Below, one piece after another: positions 6,561-9,130 of a stretch of 9,130 bases of DNA. The notes under the pieces are model-generated. The model searched no databases. It saw nothing but the letters and a program-made list of their open reading frames with translations, and had not been told where the DNA came from. The stretch's first letter is position 1, and each line of letters opens with the position of its first letter. Position numbers and translations under genes: made by a program. The DNA is from Dehalococcoidia bacterium (GTDB taxonomy: Bacteria; Chloroflexota; Dehalococcoidia; Dehalococcoidales; Fen-1064): the NCBI GenBank assembly GCA_011192055.1, contig DUES01000170.1:24243-33372 (forward strand). Direction: 5' to 3'.

Positions 6561-7238
6561 ATCAGGGTTAAAATCTGCGGTATCACATCAGTCGGGGACG
6601 CCCGTATGGTTGCCGAAGCGGGAGCCGATTATATTGGTGTAATTGTCGGTATTGACGTTTCCCCGCGTCAACTGACAATTGAGCAGGCACGCCCTGTCTG
6701 CGAGCAGTCTTCACTGCCCGTAGTTGCCCTGTTCCTGAACCGGGACGAAACGCAGATACGGGAAACGGTATCAGTATTGCAGCCGTATGCAGTACAGCTC
6801 CAGGCGCAGGAACCACCCGAACTGGTCAGGAGGCTGAGCCAGAGTCTGCCATGCGAAGTATGGAAGGCGGGACACCTGCCTCCCGTAAACGAAGAACAGG
6901 CCGACTTCTCACAGCAGCTTCACTACGCGGAATCCATGGCAGCAGCAGGTGCCAGCGTACTCCTCATTGACACATTAATGAAGTCTGCCGGTAAAAACCA
7001 CCGCTACGGCGGGACAGGCCGGGTCAACGACTGGACACTCGGGCGGAAGCTGGTCGAAGCGCTGGATGTACCCGTTTTTCTTGCCGGCGGCATCGGACCC
7101 GGTAACGTCCGTGAAGCCATTGACACCGTTCATCCTTTCGGAATTGACCTTGCCAGTGGTGTTGAGGCTGAGCCGGGACGGAAAGACCCCGAGAAAGTAC
7201 GGCGACTGATGGCTGCAATACGCAGTACGGGAACATGA
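6561..7238 (+). CDS. trpF: Phosphoribosylanthranilate isomerase-like protein, non-canonical (ATC) start
   Basis: TrpF catalyses the Amadori rearrangement of phosphoribosylanthranilate to CdRP in tryptophan synthesis, in the cytoplasm. Counting from the ATC at 6561 the protein has 225 residues, near the family norm. It shows KICGIT with catalytic Cys6, SPRQL near 34-38, Asp137 in LLIDT as the probable general acid, GGTG at 150-153, LAGGIGPGNV at 174-183 and SGVE...PGRKD at 199-209. Between the in-frame TAA at 6552 and the ATG at 6606 there is no ATG, GTG or TTG. Beginning at 6606 would delete the first strand and Cys6. The usual VQLHG motif reads VQLQAQE, losing its histidine and glycine. No other trp gene is nearby, so it may be a scattered biosynthetic gene or a diverged paralogue. 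A sequencing error at 6563 (C for G) would restore an ATG. Confidence 0.8.
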   Translation: MRVKICGITSVGDARMVAEAGADYIGVIVGIDVSPRQLTIEQARPVCEQSSLPVVALFLNRDETQIRETVSVLQPYAVQLQAQEPPELVRRLSQSLPCEVWKAGHLPPVNEEQADFSQQLHYAESMAAAGASVLLIDTLMKSAGKNHRYGGTGRVNDWTLGRKLVEALDVPVFLAGGIGPGNVREAIDTVHPFGIDLASGVEAEPGRKDPEKVRRLMAAIRSTGT

Positions 7239-7240
7239 GA

Positions 7241-7269
7241 GGTCGGTAATATCCGAATGCTTTTTGACC
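7241..7269. terminator. Possible weak terminator between convergent genes
   Basis: TCGG (7243-7246) and CCGA (7253-7256) form a four-pair stem around TAATAT, followed closely by TTTTT at 7261-7265. GGTC and GACC lie at the outer edges. It sits right after the TrpF-like stop, in the 49-base gap before the convergent cobO stop. The stem is short, so this is only a candidate. Confidence 0.25.
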
Positions 7270-7287
7270 CGGAGAACATCCTGCTTC

Positions 7288-7848
7288 TCAGTAGTCAAGG
7301 CCCTTCCGAGAGAGTATCCCCCGGTCATAGGGGTGCTTCAGGTTTACCATTTCGGTTACAAGGTCGGCGGCATCAACCAGGCGACGGTCGGCGTACCTGC
7401 CGGTAAGTATCAGCTCGATATCCCGGGGTTTGTCTCGAAGTAATTCCAGTACTTCCTCGATATCAAGCAGCTTCCAGGCAGTGGCAACATTTATCTCATC
7501 GAGCACCACAATATCGTAGTTACCACTCTGAATCACTTCCCGTGCTGTATCCAGGCCCCGCTTTGCCTCGGCAATTTCCTCCGCTCTGACATTGGAAGGG
7601 TCAACAAATGTTTCCTGTCCGAAGTGACTGACATCAACATTAACCAGGTGAGAGAAGGCTTCCCGCTCGCCGTATGGATAGTCTCCCTTCATAAAGAAGA
7701 TGATGTGGACACGCATTCCGTGTCCGGCTGCCCGAAGGGCTATCCCCAGTGCTGCCGATGTCTTTCCCTTACCATTACCCGTAAACACCTCAACGAGCCC
7801 GGGGCCTGACTGCCGGTCGGGCGTATCTGACAGCTTCTTCTCATCCAT
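7288..7848 (-). CDS. cobO: ATP:cob(I)alamin adenosyltransferase, CobA/CobO type
   Basis: This cytoplasmic enzyme transfers the adenosyl group of ATP to the cobalt of cob(I)alamin or a corrinoid, making coenzyme B12. At 186 residues it is of normal length. The P-loop GNGKGKTS spans 24-31. VVLDEINVA (114-122) is the Walker B region, LTGRYA is at 148-153, and the family's C-terminal signature appears as DLVTEM (162-167) and KHPYDRGILSRKGLDY (171-186). The ATG has GAGG about seven bases upstream and lies 9 bases after the stop of the B12-binding mutase subunit gene, so the two are almost certainly cotranscribed and perhaps translationally coupled. The context says that its job is to supply adenosylcobalamin to the mutase. 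No other corrinoid synthesis gene is in view, so salvage of external cobalamin is possible. Confidence 0.94.
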   Translation of the reverse strand: MDEKKLSDTPDRQSGPGLVEVFTGNGKGKTSAALGIALRAAGHGMRVHIIFFMKGDYPYGEREAFSHLVNVDVSHFGQETFVDPSNVRAEEIAEAKRGLDTAREVIQSGNYDIVVLDEINVATAWKLLDIEEVLELLRDKPRDIELILTGRYADRRLVDAADLVTEMVNLKHPYDRGILSRKGLDY

Positions 7849-7857
7849 GAATATACC

Positions 7858-8274
7858 TCACTCGACAATGTTCTCCCTGACCCACTTCACTATATCGAGG
7901 ATTGTATCCCCCGGTAAAAAGACCTTCCTGATACCGGCTTCCTCCAGTCCGGGAATATCTTCCGCAGGTATAATTCCTCCGCCAATGACGGGTATGTTTT
8001 CGCCACCCCGCTCTCGCAGTTGCCGGACTACCTTGCTGAAGAGGTGCATGTGAGCGCCGGAGAGACAGCTCAGGCCCACCAGGTCAACATCCTCCTGTAC
8101 TGCTGCACTGGCAATCTGCCCGGGGGTCTGGTGCAGGCCGGTATATATCACCTCGAAGCCGGCGTCCCGAAAACCCCGGGCGATAATCTTGATTCCCCGG
8201 TCGTGCCCATCAAGGCCGGGCTTGCCCAGCAGTACCCTCAGTATTCTACGTGACTTTATATTTTCCTGAGCCAT
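7858..8274 (-). CDS. Acyl-CoA (methylmalonyl-CoA) mutase, B12-binding subunit
   Basis: This 138-residue stand-alone protein corresponds to the C-terminal cobalamin-binding domain of methylmalonyl-CoA mutase. The base-off B12 motif DGHDRG at 22-27 supplies the cobalt-ligating His24. [11 protein letters not shown] at 68-78 and GGGIIPAED at 98-106 form the remaining cofactor-tail contacts. Split mutases with separate catalytic and B12-binding chains are typical of many archaea and anaerobic bacteria. It must assemble with the catalytic subunit encoded just upstream (27-base gap). The ATG at 8272-8274 has a strong GGAGGA upstream, within that gap. Related 2-hydroxyisobutyryl-CoA and isobutyryl-CoA mutases use similar small subunits, so the exact substrate is set by the partner. 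Product assignment is firm at the level of an acyl-CoA mutase and likely, not certain, for methylmalonyl-CoA. Confidence 0.93.
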   Translation of the reverse strand: MAQENIKSRRILRVLLGKPGLDGHDRGIKIIARGFRDAGFEVIYTGLHQTPGQIASAAVQEDVDLVGLSCLSGAHMHLFSKVVRQLRERGGENIPVIGGGIIPAEDIPGLEEAGIRKVFLPGDTILDIVKWVRENIVE

Positions 8275-8301
8275 TGAGCAATATCCTCCACGGTTTCGAA
8301 C

Positions 8302-9130
8302 CTAGTAGTACCCCGGGTCCCGGTACTCGCCGAAGACCTCCCGGTAGACATCGCAAATCTCCTGCTCGGTAGCATATTCCCTGACCGCTTCAATCACGAA
8401 AGGCATCACGTTTTTACCGTTCCGGCAGGCACCACGGAGTTCGTCCAGCGCCCGGCCTACCTTCCGGTTGTCCCGTTTCCTCTTCACTTCCTTTAACCTG
8501 TTTACCTGGTCCGCCTCCACCTTTTCGTCTATCTTCAATACCTCAACCGGTGTTTCCTCACCGGTTGCATACTTGTTGACACCCACGACAACCCTTTCAC
8601 CCCGGTCTACGCGCTGCTGGTATTCATAGGAGGCAGCGGATATTTCCTTCTGGGGGAAACCCGTATCGATTGCCGCCAGCATGCCTCCCATTCCATCAAT
8701 CTTCTCGATGTACTCCCAGGCTTTCTCTTCAATCCGACTGGTCAACTCTTCAACGAAATAGGAGCCGGCCAGCGGGTCGATGGTATTTATCACCCCGGTC
8801 TCCTCGGCGATAATCTGCTGGGTCCGGAGCGCGATATTCACAGCAGAATCCGACGGCAGTGCCAGCACCTCATCGAGTGAGTTGGTATGCAACGACTGCG
8901 TTCCACCCAGGACAGCAGCCAGGGCTTCGGTGGTGGTCCTGACAACGTTGTTGTAGGGCTGCTGAGCGGTCAGCGAGCAACCTGCGGTCTGGGTGTGGAA
9001 CCTCATCCACCAGGAGCGCGGGTTCTTAGCCCCGAATCTCTCCTTCATTATATGCGCCCACATCCTCCTTGCCGCCCTGAACTTGGAAACTTCCTCAAAG
9101 AAGTCAAGGTGTGAGTTGAAGAAAAAGGAA
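8302..9130 (-). CDS. Acyl-CoA (methylmalonyl-CoA) mutase catalytic subunit, C-terminal half (cut by window edge)
   Basis: The frame is open from the right edge to a stop at 8302, giving 275 residues of a chain that is normally about 550. It interconverts methylmalonyl-CoA and succinyl-CoA through an adenosylcobalamin radical, in propionate, odd-chain fatty acid or amino acid metabolism. The visible part holds hallmark segments of the TIM-barrel end: [11 protein letters not shown] and [10 protein letters not shown] at the edge (9130-9050), then [38 protein letters not shown] and [14 protein letters not shown]. It ends in [12 protein letters not shown] without a B12 domain, which matches the separate small subunit downstream. 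An internal ATG at 9063 is not the start, since conserved sequence continues beyond it. Substrate-deciding residues of the N-terminal half lie outside the window, so isobutyryl- or hydroxyisobutyryl-CoA mutase cannot be excluded. Confidence 0.93.
   Translation of the reverse strand, partial: SFFFNSHLDFFEEVSKFRAARRMWAHIMKERFGAKNPRSWWMRFHTQTAGCSLTAQQPYNNVVRTTTEALAAVLGGTQSLHTNSLDEVLALPSDSAVNIALRTQQIIAEETGVINTIDPLAGSYFVEELTSRIEEKAWEYIEKIDGMGGMLAAIDTGFPQKEISAASYEYQQRVDRGERVVVGVNKYATGEETPVEVLKIDEKVEADQVNRLKEVKRKRDNRKVGRALDELRGACRNGKNVMPFVIEAVREYATEQEICDVYREVFGEYRDPGYY

Noticed and set aside
7624..8253. Several 60-117 codon plus-strand frames
   Set aside because: They are antisense to the cobO and mutase small-subunit genes and have no supporting features.

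Overview
The window looks like chromosomal DNA from an anaerobic, cobalamin-using bacterium. The GC content looks moderate, genes sit on both strands, and most have recognisable Shine-Dalgarno sites. A split acyl-CoA mutase operon, a CobO-type adenosyltransferase, two B12-binding radical SAM proteins and a GNAT-YoaP fusion would fit a Chloroflexota (Dehalococcoidia-like) or similar sediment lineage. That placement is inference: there is no rRNA or other phylogenetic marker here.

Left part (1-2240). A small cysteine-rich YkgJ-like metal-binding protein is followed by a MATE-family exporter, probably with its own extended -10 promoter and a TTG start.

Middle part (2241-6374). The exporter converges on a 527-residue B12-binding radical SAM protein on the minus strand, which has an apparent C-terminal winged-helix domain. 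A 194-bp intergenic region separates it from a second, divergently transcribed B12-binding radical SAM protein of 470 residues. A well-formed TTGACA-N16-TATACT promoter then leads into a GNAT acetyltransferase fused to a YoaP-like thioredoxin-fold domain.

Right part (6375-9130). A solitary TrpF-like phosphoribosylanthranilate isomerase has lost any ordinary start codon: its conserved N-terminus can only begin at an ATC or similar codon. It converges on a minus-strand operon read in the order acyl-CoA (methylmalonyl-CoA) mutase catalytic subunit (cut by the right edge), its separate B12-binding subunit, and a CobA/CobO-type ATP:cob(I)alamin adenosyltransferase. The last two genes are 9 bases apart.

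Functionally the window is dominated by B12: two probable cobalamin-dependent radical SAM enzymes, a coenzyme-B12 mutase and the enzyme that makes its cofactor. The mutase operon makes sense as a unit in which CobO supplies adenosylcobalamin. The radical SAM pair, with an exporter on one side and an acetyltransferase on the other, is the best candidate for an undescribed pathway, but its substrates cannot be read from sequence. No gene-free stretch exceeds 300 bases. I saw no tRNA, rRNA, CRISPR array, insertion sequence or convincing cobalamin riboswitch.
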